Below the pieces are notes generated by a model. That model was not told the DNA's origin and did not search any database. It saw only the letters and a list, made by a program, of their open reading frames with translations. Shown piece after piece: positions 52,102-60,373 of a stretch of 64,000 nt of DNA (position 1 is the first letter of the stretch; every line of letters begins with the position of its first letter). This DNA comes from UBA6623 sp965248235 (GTDB taxonomy: Bacteria; Acidobacteriota; Terriglobia; Bryobacterales; UBA6623): the NCBI GenBank assembly GCA_965248235.1, contig CBDFIU010000005.1:1116001-1180000 (forward strand), given 5' to 3'. Position numbers and translations under genes: made by a program.

Positions 52102-53457
52102 TCAACGGGTTCGATCCTTCATCCCCTTGATCCATTCACAGGGCACTGACTCGCGGCAAACCATTACCCGCAATCCACGTGGCATGCGTTGCCGCATCCA
52201 TTCCACGCCGTTTACAAACAGCGCTGTTGCCCAGACTTCACTGTCCAGCGTTGTCTCGGCGATCACCGAGACCGAGATCATGCCCTCTACCGGACGACCG
52301 GTTCGCGGATTCATCAGGTGACTGTAACGCTTCCCGTCGAGCTCGAAGAACTTTTCGTACGAGCCCGAGGTCGAGAGGGATTCCGTCCTCAGGTAGAGTT
52401 CGTGCCCGGCCGCCGACTCATCTTCGCCGTTGCGGATGCGCACGCGCCAGCCTCGTGCCTCCGCGGGCGGCGCCTCGCCCGCGTAGAGGCTGCTGTCGCC
52501 CGCGCTGATGAAGAAACGTTCCACGCCAGCTTCCCGCAGCACGGCGGCCATACGGTCGACCGCGTAACCTTTGCCCACTCCCCCGGGGTCGAGCTCCACG
52601 CCGGGGCGCAGGAACCGGACAGTCCGCTGATGAGGGTTGAACTCGACAAGCTGATAGCCCACCAGGCCGCGGGCGCGGCTGATTTCGCGCTCGCTCGGCT
52701 TACGGCCCGAGTCTTGAAAAAACCCCCAAGCGTCCATTAAGGGTCCGACCGTCATGTCGAACCCGCCCTCGCTCAGTCGGCTGTAGACAAGGCAACGGGC
52801 CAGCAAATCCGCCATCGGCTCGGAGATTTTCCAGGGGCTCTCGGCGGCGTGGCGATTGATCAGGCTCAGTTCGCTCTGGGGCTGATAGTTGCTCAGCATC
52901 CGGTCGGCCCGACGCACTTGGTCGAACGCCGACTCGGCCACCGAAGCGAGAAAGCCGCGATTGGTTCCGTAGGCCGCCACGGTAAAGCGCGTTCCCATGG
53001 CGGGAAACGAGGCTTCGTAGCGCCGGGAGACGGGCTGTTGCTCGGCTGCGTGCGCGCCCGCCCCTCCCCATCCGACACCCACGCAAACCAGCAGCGCGAA
53101 CATGTTGCGGCGCTTGGCAATGCGCTTCAACAGCGTATCGACGCGGTCGACATTTTCCGATCCGCGATCGAAGTGGAATCGCAAACGCGGGATCCGGCGC
53201 AGCGGAAGCCGTTCAGCCAGCGCCGAGCGAAAGAACCCCTCGGCCCGATCGAGCGAGCGCTTCAAGGCCGTGGCGGCGGGAATATCGCCCGAAGACAAAA
53301 AGCGCACTTTCGCATGGCCCAGATCGCGGGAAAGTTCGACGCCGGTCACCGTCACCGCCTCGAAGCGAGGATCCGCCAGATCACCGGCGAAGATGTCGCT
53401 CAGCTCGCGATGAATCTGCTCGCCGATGCGGTTCGCACGTCCGGCCTTGTCCGCCAT
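52102..53457 (-). CDS. rbfA-apbE: In-frame fusion of ribosome-binding factor A and FAD:protein FMN transferase
   Basis: 451 aa. Residues 1-118 are a complete RbfA (KH-like 30S maturation factor; RANRIGEQIHRELSDIFAGD, LRFHFDRGSENVDRVDTLLK). Directly after, MFALLVCVGVGWGGAGAHAA is a signal peptide and residues ~140-450 are ApbE, which attaches FMN to Rnf/Nqr-type proteins (FPAMGTRFTVAAYG; VELDPGGVGKGYAVDRMA; STSGSYEKFFELDGKRYSHL; MNPRTGRPVEG). There is no stop between them. Met119 (ATG at 53101-53103) could serve as an internal start giving separate exported ApbE. It follows DUF503 by 5 nt, the normal place of rbfA. Confidence 0.85.
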   Translation of the reverse strand: MADKAGRANRIGEQIHRELSDIFAGDLADPRFEAVTVTGVELSRDLGHAKVRFLSSGDIPAATALKRSLDRAEGFFRSALAERLPLRRIPRLRFHFDRGSENVDRVDTLLKRIAKRRNMFALLVCVGVGWGGAGAHAAEQQPVSRRYEASFPAMGTRFTVAAYGTNRGFLASVAESAFDQVRRADRMLSNYQPQSELSLINRHAAESPWKISEPMADLLARCLVYSRLSEGGFDMTVGPLMDAWGFFQDSGRKPSEREISRARGLVGYQLVEFNPHQRTVRFLRPGVELDPGGVGKGYAVDRMAAVLREAGVERFFISAGDSSLYAGEAPPAEARGWRVRIRNGEDESAAGHELYLRTESLSTSGSYEKFFELDGKRYSHLMNPRTGRPVEGMISVSVIAETTLDSEVWATALFVNGVEWMRQRMPRGLRVMVCRESVPCEWIKGMKDRTR

Positions 53458-53462
53458 TGTGG

Positions 53463-53744
53463 TTACAGTCTCTCTCTTTCGGCTCGAATCAGGTCATCGC
53501 CCACGAGCCGAACGGCTTCTTGTTGGGCGCGGTCGAGCACCTCGTCGGCGCGGTTTGGGTCGCCGGAAACCGCGGCCACCGCCAACACCGATCTTTGATG
53601 ATCGTCGTGAAAGTCCGTCTCGGCGACCGAGACATTGTGACGGCCGCGAAGGCGGTCTTTGAGCCGCCGCAGTACCGCTCGCTTGTCCTTGAGAGATCGA
53701 GAATGCCGGATACGAAGTTCGAGAGTAAGCAGACCGACCGTCAT
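53463..53744 (-). CDS. DUF503 family protein (YlxP-like)
   Basis: 93 aa from ATG MTVGLLTLELRIRHSRSLKD, followed by KRAVLRRLKDRL and VSVAETDFHDDHQRSVLAVA. This is the usual DUF503 pattern. Its place between infB and rbfA is conserved in many bacteria and links it to ribosome assembly or translation initiation, but its activity is not known to me. A 12-codon upstream extension rich in Arg is not favoured. Confidence 0.85.
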   Translation of the reverse strand: MTVGLLTLELRIRHSRSLKDKRAVLRRLKDRLRGRHNVSVAETDFHDDHQRSVLAVAAVSGDPNRADEVLDRAQQEAVRLVGDDLIRAERERL

Positions 53745-53796
53745 GGCGTGAGGGCGCCGGCGACGGCCGCCCGGACTCAACGAGATGGGGGTGTCG

Positions 53797-56529
53797 CTAG
53801 GCCAGAACTTCCTGCGCTACCTGTTCGGCCTCGAATGCCTCAATCACGTCGCCCTTCTTGACGTCGTTGTAGTTTTCGAGTCCGACGCCGCATTCCTGGC
53901 CCGTGCGCACCTCGGAAGCCTCATCCTTGAAACGCCGCAGGGAGGCCACCTTGCCGGTGTACACGACGACATTGTCGCGCAGCAGCCGAACTTCGCTCTT
54001 GCGCGTGATACGACCCTCCTCGACCTGGGAACCGGCGACCGTTCCGACCTTCGATACGTGGAAGATCTCGAGCACCTGGACGCGGCCGTGGAAAGTCTCT
54101 TTCGTGATCGGATCGAGCAGCCCGATCATGGCCCGTTTGACCTCATCGATCAGCTCGTAGATTACCGTGTAGAGGCGGATGTCGACCTTTTCCTGTTCGG
54201 CGATGGTGGAGGCCGTCCGTTCGGGCCGAATATTGAACCCGATGATGACGGCGTTGGCCGCCGTCGCCAGCAAAACGTCGGACTTGGAAATGGCCCCGAC
54301 GCCGGCGCGAATCATGCGCACCCGAACCTTGTCGTTCGAGAGCTTGGCGAGAGTCTCGCTGAGCACCTCGACCGAGCCCTGCACGTCGGCCTTGAGCAGG
54401 ATCGGCAACTCCTCGATTTCGCCCCGGCGCAGCTGCTCTTGGAATTGGTCGAGCGACAGCCGCGAGGTCTTCGCCATGGACTGCTCGCGCGCTTTGTTTT
54501 CGCGGAATTCGACAATCTTCTTGGCTTTGTCGGTGTCGGTGACGACCTGGAATGAATCCCCCGGCTCCGGGGTTCTGTCGAGACCCAGCACAACCACCGC
54601 CGAAGAGGGCGACGCTTCCTTGAGCTTGGTTCCGCGATCGTCGACCAAGGCGCGTACTTTCCCGAAAACCGAACCCACCACGAAATAGTCGCCGATACGC
54701 AAAGTTCCGTTCTGCACCAGGACTGTCGCGACAGGCCCTTGGCCGCGCTCGAGTTTGGCTTCGAGAACGGTGCCGACGCCCGGTCTGGCGGGGTTGGCCT
54801 TGGGCTCCTTGAGGTCGGAGACCAGCAGCACCATTTCCAGTAACTGGTCCAAGTTCTCCTTGGTCTGCGCCGAAACCGGCACCATCACGGTATCGCCGCC
54901 CCATTCCTCGGGCAACAATCCGCGGTCGGCCAGTTGCTGCTTGACGCGATCCGGCTCCGAGCCGACTTTGTCGATCTTGTTGATCGCCACCACGATCGGC
55001 ACGTCGGCCGCCTTGGCGTGATCAATCGCCTCGAGTGTTTGCGGCATGACGCCGTCGTCGGCGGCCACGACAAGAACGACGATATCGGTGACACCGGCGC
55101 CGCGCGCGCGCATGCTCGTGAAAGCCTCGTGACCGGGAGTGTCGACAAACGCGATCCGGCGATCTCCCACAGACACTTGATACGCGCCGATCGCTTGGGT
55201 GATGCCGCCCGCCTCTCGTTCCGCGACATTCGTCTTGCGAATCGCGTCGAGCAACGAGGTCTTGCCGTGATCGACATGGCCCATGACGGTGACCACCGGA
55301 GCCCGCGGCTTCAGGTCGCCGGCCTCTTCGGCCGACTCGACTTCCTGAACCGTTTCTTCTTCGAACGTTACTTCCGTGGTCGTGGCGCCGAAATGCTTGC
55401 AAAGATCCTTGATTGTGTCGACATCGAGCGTCTGGTTGATTGTCGCGAAAAGCCCTCGATCGACCAGAGTTTTGATGACGACATTGGCCTTGATGCCGAG
55501 TCTCTCCGCCAATTCCTTGAGAGTGGTGCCCTCGCTGACGGTGATCTCTTTGCTGACGGCGACCGGGGGAGCCTGGGCAGCCTTCGAGGCCTGCCGCCGC
55601 AGCAATTTCTCTTCGCGCTCGGCCTCGCGATCGCGCACTTGTCGCGGTCCGGGCCGCAGGCCGCGCCGCGGGGCGAAACCAGGCCTCGAGGCACCCGGGG
55701 CACCGGGCGAGAATCCCGGCCGCCCGACCGGATGCATCGGTCGCGGCATGCCCGGTTGGGCGCCGCCGCCGGGTCTCGGAGTGGGCATTCCCGGAGCCGG
55801 CCCGGCTTGTTTGGGACGCTGATAAATCGGCTTGCCGGGTACGACCACGGGGCGAGCCGGAGCTCTCGGAGCCGTGCGAGCGGCGGGCGTCGCGGCCGGT
55901 CGCGGAGCGGGGGTAGACGTGCCTCCCGGCGGTACCAACGGAACTCGCGGACCGGCCGCGGGTACGCCCGCGCCAGCGGTTTCACTGGGAATCGGTTTTA
56001 CCGGCTTTCCGGTTGGGCGAGCGGGAGCGGTCCGCTTCGAAGGCTCTTTTGCGGGCGCGGAGGGCTCTCTCACCGAGGTCGCGGGTGTTGACACAGCGAC
56101 GGGAGGCGCCGCCGCCACCGGCGGCGCGGGCGGTTCGCCCCCCTGTTTCAGAGGAGGACGCAAAGCTTGCACGGGTGGACGTAACGGAACACCTCCCCGA
56201 GCGATCGGCGGAGCGGAGCGAATGTTGGGAAGACTCTTCCCGGTTCCCGATGCCGTCTTCGGGCGCGTTGATTTGGGAGTCGGGGTTTCGGGAGGGGGAA
56301 GATCCAATTCGACGGGGGCGCGCTTGGATTCCGGCGAGGAGGCGGACTCGATGACCCCGGGGGCCCCGAACCATACGCGAACCTTGACGGCGGTTTCCGA
56401 ATCGACGGAACTAGAGTGGGTTTTCGGCTTTTCGACACCGACCTCCGGCAACATTGCCAGAATTTCCCCCGCCTTGACTTCCAGTTCCCGAGCCAATTCG
56501 TTGATTCGGATGTTCGATGTCCGCGTCAA
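53797..56529 (-). CDS. infB: Translation initiation factor IF-2
   Basis: 910-aa GTPase that brings initiator tRNA to the 30S subunit. The N-terminal IF2N-type segment (IRINELARELEVKAGEILAM) is followed by a long Pro/Ala/Gly/Arg-rich linker (~60-330). The G domain then has VTVMGHVDHGKTSLLDAIR (G1), DTPGHEAFTSMRARG (G3) and VAINKIDK (G4). C-terminal domains end QVAQEVLA. The start is TTG with GGAG 10 nt upstream, 8 nt after nusA. The length is normal for linker-rich IF-2. Confidence 0.95.
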   Translation of the reverse strand: MTRTSNIRINELARELEVKAGEILAMLPEVGVEKPKTHSSSVDSETAVKVRVWFGAPGVIESASSPESKRAPVELDLPPPETPTPKSTRPKTASGTGKSLPNIRSAPPIARGGVPLRPPVQALRPPLKQGGEPPAPPVAAAPPVAVSTPATSVREPSAPAKEPSKRTAPARPTGKPVKPIPSETAGAGVPAAGPRVPLVPPGGTSTPAPRPAATPAARTAPRAPARPVVVPGKPIYQRPKQAGPAPGMPTPRPGGGAQPGMPRPMHPVGRPGFSPGAPGASRPGFAPRRGLRPGPRQVRDREAEREEKLLRRQASKAAQAPPVAVSKEITVSEGTTLKELAERLGIKANVVIKTLVDRGLFATINQTLDVDTIKDLCKHFGATTTEVTFEEETVQEVESAEEAGDLKPRAPVVTVMGHVDHGKTSLLDAIRKTNVAEREAGGITQAIGAYQVSVGDRRIAFVDTPGHEAFTSMRARGAGVTDIVVLVVAADDGVMPQTLEAIDHAKAADVPIVVAINKIDKVGSEPDRVKQQLADRGLLPEEWGGDTVMVPVSAQTKENLDQLLEMVLLVSDLKEPKANPARPGVGTVLEAKLERGQGPVATVLVQNGTLRIGDYFVVGSVFGKVRALVDDRGTKLKEASPSSAVVVLGLDRTPEPGDSFQVVTDTDKAKKIVEFRENKAREQSMAKTSRLSLDQFQEQLRRGEIEELPILLKADVQGSVEVLSETLAKLSNDKVRVRMIRAGVGAISKSDVLLATAANAVIIGFNIRPERTASTIAEQEKVDIRLYTVIYELIDEVKRAMIGLLDPITKETFHGRVQVLEIFHVSKVGTVAGSQVEEGRITRKSEVRLLRDNVVVYTGKVASLRRFKDEASEVRTGQECGVGLENYNDVKKGDVIEAFEAEQVAQEVLA

Positions 56530-56536
56530 AACAGCG

Positions 56537-58162
56537 CTACTCCTTTACCGTATTTACTTCATCGCCGATCTCCCCGGTCGAAGGCTTTTGTTCGGGCGAT
56601 TCGTTGGCCGAGTCCTGAGTCTCCCATGGCTCGGCCCCGGAAGCGTCGGAGGGCTCGTTTGACTCGAAAACCCCCGAACTATCCGGTGTGTCCATGGTAT
56701 CAGAGTCTTCCTCCGGCACAAAAACCTCGTCGTCCTCGTCGGCGCCTTCGACGGGCAGACCCGGCATGACGGCGGCGGGCGCGGCGGCCAAGGGAGGCTG
56801 CAACACCGTACTGGGTTCGGCGACGGGTTCAGGTTCCGGTTCAAGCGGCTCGAGCTCGGCTTCCGGTTCAGCCACCTGCGGCAACTGACCCGCTTCGTCA
56901 AACTGCGAGTAAAAACCGTTGACCGCGAGCTGAATCTTCTCGACAGTCTTCGGCCCAACACTCGGAATCTCGACCAGCTGCTCGGGCGTCATGTCCGCCA
57001 ACTTCTCGACGGTTCCGGCTCCGGCTTCGAGTAACCGGTCGACCAGTTTCTCGCCCAACCCGTGGTCCAATAGAACGCTCACCGGCGTCCCGGAGGAAAC
57101 AATCGCCTCCATCGCCGACTCGACTTCCTGCCTCTTTTCCTCTTCGCTCTTGATGTCAATGCGCCAACCCATCAGCCGGGCCGCCAGCCGAACGTTTTGA
57201 CCGCGCTTCCCGATGGCCAGCGAAAGTTGCGTGTCGTCGACGATCGCTTCCAGATGCTTCTCGACCGGGTCGATGATCGCGACACGGCTGATCACGGCCG
57301 GACTCAGGCCGCGCGTCACCATCTCGACCGGATCTTCGCCGTATTGGATGATGTCGATCTTCTCTCCGCGCAACTCGCGAATGATCGATTGCACCCGCAT
57401 TCCCTTCATCCCGACGCAAGCGCCTACCGCGTCCACGTCGCGATCGCGCGAACGCACCGCGATTTTCGTCCGCTCGCCCGCCTCTCGCGCACAGGCCTGG
57501 ATCTGCACCGTTCCGTCGTAGATCTCGGGCACTTCTTGTTCAAACAGCGTCTTGACCAACGCTTCATCCGCGCGCGAGACCACCATCGCGGGTCCGCGGC
57601 CGGCTTTCTCGATCCCCTTAATGACTACACGGACGCGGTCGCCCGGCGAAAAACTCTCCAGCCGCGATTGCTCTCGCCGCGGCAGCCGCGCCTCGGTGCG
57701 GCCGATGTCGACGATCAGGTCCGACCCTTCGATCCGCTTCACCGTGCAACTGATGATTTCGCCCAGCCGGTCCGAGTATTCGTTGAAGATCGTTTCGCGC
57801 TCGGCTTCCCGGATCTTCTGAAAAATCACTTGTTTCGCCAGTTGGGCCGAAATTCTCCCCAACCCATCGGTCGGCTTGGCGTAGCGCATCACCGTACCGA
57901 CTTCGGCAGTGGGATCGCTGCGCCGAGCTTCGGTGAGGCTGACTTCCTTGCCGGGATTGGAAACCAAGTCCACTACGGTCTTGAGCGCGAACACTTGCAC
58001 TTGCCCGCCGGTCTGATCGAACTCCGCGACCAAATCCTCCGTCGTGCGGTAATACTTTCGGGCCGCGACGACGATAGCGTCCTTGATCGCATCGATGACC
58101 ACTTGCGAGTCGATGCCCTTCGCTTGGCTAAGCGCTTCGATGTTGCTGAAGAGATTTTCCAT
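56537..58162 (-). CDS. nusA: Transcription termination/antitermination factor NusA
   Basis: 541 aa. N-terminal RNA polymerase-binding domain (IEALSQAKGIDSQVVIDAIK), S1 domain (GEIISCTVKRIEGSDLIVDI), two KH domains (GACVGMKGMRVQSIIRELRG; LAIGKRGQNVRLAARLMGW) and a helix-hairpin-helix segment (TPEQLVEIPSVGPKTVEKIQ). The last ~110 residues are acidic, Pro/Glu-rich and probably disordered. It sits between rimP and infB, the conserved order. Confidence 0.96.
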   Translation of the reverse strand: MENLFSNIEALSQAKGIDSQVVIDAIKDAIVVAARKYYRTTEDLVAEFDQTGGQVQVFALKTVVDLVSNPGKEVSLTEARRSDPTAEVGTVMRYAKPTDGLGRISAQLAKQVIFQKIREAERETIFNEYSDRLGEIISCTVKRIEGSDLIVDIGRTEARLPRREQSRLESFSPGDRVRVVIKGIEKAGRGPAMVVSRADEALVKTLFEQEVPEIYDGTVQIQACAREAGERTKIAVRSRDRDVDAVGACVGMKGMRVQSIIRELRGEKIDIIQYGEDPVEMVTRGLSPAVISRVAIIDPVEKHLEAIVDDTQLSLAIGKRGQNVRLAARLMGWRIDIKSEEEKRQEVESAMEAIVSSGTPVSVLLDHGLGEKLVDRLLEAGAGTVEKLADMTPEQLVEIPSVGPKTVEKIQLAVNGFYSQFDEAGQLPQVAEPEAELEPLEPEPEPVAEPSTVLQPPLAAAPAAVMPGLPVEGADEDDEVFVPEEDSDTMDTPDSSGVFESNEPSDASGAEPWETQDSANESPEQKPSTGEIGDEVNTVKE

Positions 58163-58185
58163 GGTGACCTCAAGTGCCGAAGCAC

Positions 58186-58683
58186 TTACAACTCCACGAC
58201 CAATCGGGCCTGCTCCACCTCGTCGTACTCGACGTGGATCACGCGACTCTCGTCTCCCGCGCTCTTGTCGCTCAACTCCAAGGCAATACGACCCGCCTTG
58301 AAACCACGCAGCCGTCCGGTAAAATGCCGTCGGCCCTCGCGGGCGCGACGCAACCGCAAACGCGCTTTTTTTCCGCGAAACCGCTCGAAGTCCTCGGCCT
58401 TGACCAGTTTACGATCCAGGCCCGGCGAAGAAACTTCCAGCGTATAGCTGCCCGGGACGACCTGCTCGACATCGAGAATCGTCCCGACTTGAGTGGAAAT
58501 CAGCTCGCAATCCGCATGGGTAATTCCGTTCGGCTTATCGATGAAAATTCGGATCGTCAGCCGGCGCGGATTCCCCTTACATTCAACATCAACGACTTCC
58601 ATCCCTTCCGAGTCGGCTACCCGACCGGCAATCTCCAACACCTGCTGATCGATTCTCTCTCCGGACGCCGCCATTGTCGCCAT
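58186..58683 (-). CDS. rimP: Ribosome maturation factor RimP
   Basis: 165 aa; acts in 30S assembly. Motifs are GMEVVDVECKGNPRRLTIRI and FIDKPNGITHADCELIS, followed by PGSYTLEVSSPGLDRKL. A second ATG three codons in is possible. It opens the rimP-nusA-infB-DUF503-rbfA operon; a terminator for the upstream gene lies only 17 nt before it, so its own promoter must overlap that region or lie in 58730-58844. Confidence 0.93.
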   Translation of the reverse strand: MATMAASGERIDQQVLEIAGRVADSEGMEVVDVECKGNPRRLTIRIFIDKPNGITHADCELISTQVGTILDVEQVVPGSYTLEVSSPGLDRKLVKAEDFERFRGKKARLRLRRAREGRRHFTGRLRGFKAGRIALELSDKSAGDESRVIHVEYDEVEQARLVVEL

Positions 58684-58699
58684 TGTTTAGTTTGCGACC

Positions 58700-58728
58700 A
58701 AAAAAAAAAGTGGGCCGCCGAGCCCACT
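58700..58728 (-). terminator. Rho-independent terminator (minus strand) upstream of rimP
   Basis: On the minus strand AGTGGGC pairs with GCCCACT around a six-base loop and is followed by ten T residues. It would end transcription from the exported-protein gene at 58845-59894 and insulate the rimP operon. Confidence 0.85.
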
Positions 58729-58844
58729 CTTCTCGTCACCGATATTATGCAGGCAATCCTTATTCTAGAAGGCGGCCCCACAACGAGGCAAGCCGAAGTC
58801 ATATACCCCTACCGATTGCGGTCGGGTGGGAAAGGCATTTCGCA

Positions 58845-59894
58845 CTATTCGGATTCCGCCGGACGCTCCATCGCGGTGCAGGCGCCGACCTCGACGCCAA
58901 AGCGAGACCGGACCTCCCATTCGCCTTCGCGGCGCTGCTCGACTTTGTAATCTCCCGCCGCGGCGTCCTCCTGAATCCTCCAGTCGGATTCCGGCTCGAC
59001 GGGCGGGCGATTGCGCAACTTCGGCCTGCGACTGGTAATCTGCCGGATCAACCAGGAACGCCCTCCGTTCATACTCTCGTAGAGTTCGAAGGGGTCGCCC
59101 TCGGCCGTATCGCGATCAATGATCAGCAAGCCGTGGTCTTTACTGTCAAAGTGAAATTCCACAATGTCGCCGGTGTGCTCCTCATCTCGGGAAATCGGGT
59201 ACCGCTGCCACCTCTTGCCCGCATTTTGGGTCGCCAGTAGAACCGGCTTGGACGAAGAATCCAGTTCTCGCTGCCCGCCCATTGCCCAGCCGTTGGTTTC
59301 ATCCACGAACCGAATGGATTCGAGCGCCGCGCCCGAGTAGCGCTCGGCAGGTTCACGCCAGGTCGTGCCGTCGTCCTCGCCGGCAAGCAACAGTGACGAA
59401 ACCGTAGCCGCGGCGGTGCGCAGATTTCCTACCACGAAAACCTTCTCGCCGGCGGCCTCCACGGCGGTCAGTTCGAGAAACAATTCGCAGGGAGTTACCT
59501 CGGAGCAGACGATGCCCGCTCGATCGAAGTGGTCGTAGGCGCAGTCGAGGGGGACAGCGAGCGGCTCACCCTCGTAAACCAAAGTGACGGGTTCGGGCTC
59601 GGCCGGCTCGGCGGACTCTTCCTGGATGGGCTGCTGCGGCGGAAGCTTTTCCCCGATGACGAATTGCGCGTCGAGAATCGCGGCCGAGCATGCCGCGATC
59701 AGCAGCGCCGCAAGGCCTGTCCGCCTCGCGAGCAGGAGAGACGCCCGCCGCCGGCGCTCGATTCCGCCTCGCGGAACTCTCGATTGTCGGACCCGAGAAC
59801 TCAAGTTACGCCTCGCCACGAGAGCAGACTCTGCTCCACGCAGCCTACCCCAAGCATATCGCGTCGGCGTCGGCTTGACATCGACGTGGCGCAC
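58845..59894 (-). CDS. Exported BNR/YCF48-like repeat protein
   Basis: Up to 349 aa. A basic stretch then a hydrophobic segment (TGLAALLIAACSAAILDAQF, residues ~59-78) suggests a signal peptide, so the true start may be later than the GTG given, which falls in a repeat. Repeats with photosystem-assembly/BNR character are seen: ALESIRFVDETNGWAMGGQR, LLATQNAGKRWQRYP and ELYESMNGGRSWLIRQ. Such propeller proteins bind varied partners; no specific role is assigned. Confidence 0.6.
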   Translation of the reverse strand: MRHVDVKPTPTRYAWGRLRGAESALVARRNLSSRVRQSRVPRGGIERRRRASLLLARRTGLAALLIAACSAAILDAQFVIGEKLPPQQPIQEESAEPAEPEPVTLVYEGEPLAVPLDCAYDHFDRAGIVCSEVTPCELFLELTAVEAAGEKVFVVGNLRTAAATVSSLLLAGEDDGTTWREPAERYSGAALESIRFVDETNGWAMGGQRELDSSSKPVLLATQNAGKRWQRYPISRDEEHTGDIVEFHFDSKDHGLLIIDRDTAEGDPFELYESMNGGRSWLIRQITSRRPKLRNRPPVEPESDWRIQEDAAAGDYKVEQRREGEWEVRSRFGVEVGACTAMERPAESE

Positions 59895-59936
59895 GCTTTT
59901 CAGCGTGCCGTGTCGGCATTCGTGCCGATATGTCTT
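59883..59936 (+). repeat. Left arm of a 54-bp inverted repeat flanking the hicBA relic
   Basis: Matches the reverse complement of 60305-60358 at 49 of 54 positions. Both arms contain a hairpin GTCGGCATTCGTGCCGA(T/C). May be a dispersed palindromic (REP-like) repeat present twice in opposite orientation. Confidence 0.7.
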
Positions 59937-59982
59937 GTCTTACGTCCCGCATCTCTTCCCCCGGGTGTAGGACAATAAAGCC

Positions 59983-60162
59983 ATGACGAGGCCGTTTTCC
60001 GCGACGGTTTGGAGAGAAGGTGATTGGTATGTTTCCCAATGCCTTGATGTCGATGTTGCGAATTAAGGGGCAACGGAAGACGAAGCGTTGGAGAACCTCA
60101 AGGAAGCCCTGGCCCCGGACTTTGACCCACGCAAGCGGCGCGACCTCCCAAGGCGCACGTGA
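59983..60162 (+). pseudogene. hicB: HicB-type antitoxin with in-frame stop
   Basis: The frame from ATG reads MTRPFSATVWREGDWYVSQC then LDVDVAN, a TAA at 60064-60066, and continues GATEDEALENLKEALA. The W-x-EGDWYVSQCLDVDVASQG-TEDEALENLKEAL pattern is the HicB partial RNase-H fold; the stop replaces the usual Gln (CAA to TAA). The tail FDPRKRRDLPRRT lacks the normal C-terminal part, so the gene is doubly defective. Confidence 0.7.
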
Positions 60163-60266
60163 TCGAGGTGGAGGTTGGGGCGGCTTCAGCCCTTGCCTTC
60201 CGCGAAGTGAAGCGGCGCTTAGAGAGGGCCGGTTTCGCGGAAGTCACCCAAAAAGGAAGTGCGTAA
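60159..60266 (+). pseudogene. hicA: HicA-type mRNA interferase remnant
   Basis: A 35-codon frame starting GTG, with LAFREVKRRLERAGFAEVTQ then KGSA. It resembles the HicA core SGREVIRALERAGFxxVRQKGSH, but breaks off where the catalytic His should follow KGS. It overlaps the hicB tail by 4 nt, a normal operon spacing for such pairs. Confidence 0.6.
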
Positions 60267-60304
60267 GACCACCGGAAAATTCGCTTTCTCGCGAAGTCAT
60301 TGAG

Positions 60305-60358
60305 AAGACATGTCGGCACGAATGCCGACACGGCACGCAGGAATGCGCGCGCCACGTC
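60305..60358 (-). repeat. Right arm of the 54-bp inverted repeat flanking the hicBA relic
   Basis: Reverse-complement partner of 59883-59936 with five mismatches. It lies 15 nt before the 3' end of the kinase/PD40 pseudogene. Confidence 0.7.
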
Positions 60359-60373
60359 CAGACGTGCCCCGCC

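Noticed and set aside
53104..53457. RbfA and ApbE as two separate genes with a missed stop
   Set aside because: Re-reading the junction (RIAKRRN-MFALL) gives sense codons only, so the fusion is reported as seen, with Met119 noted as a possible internal start.
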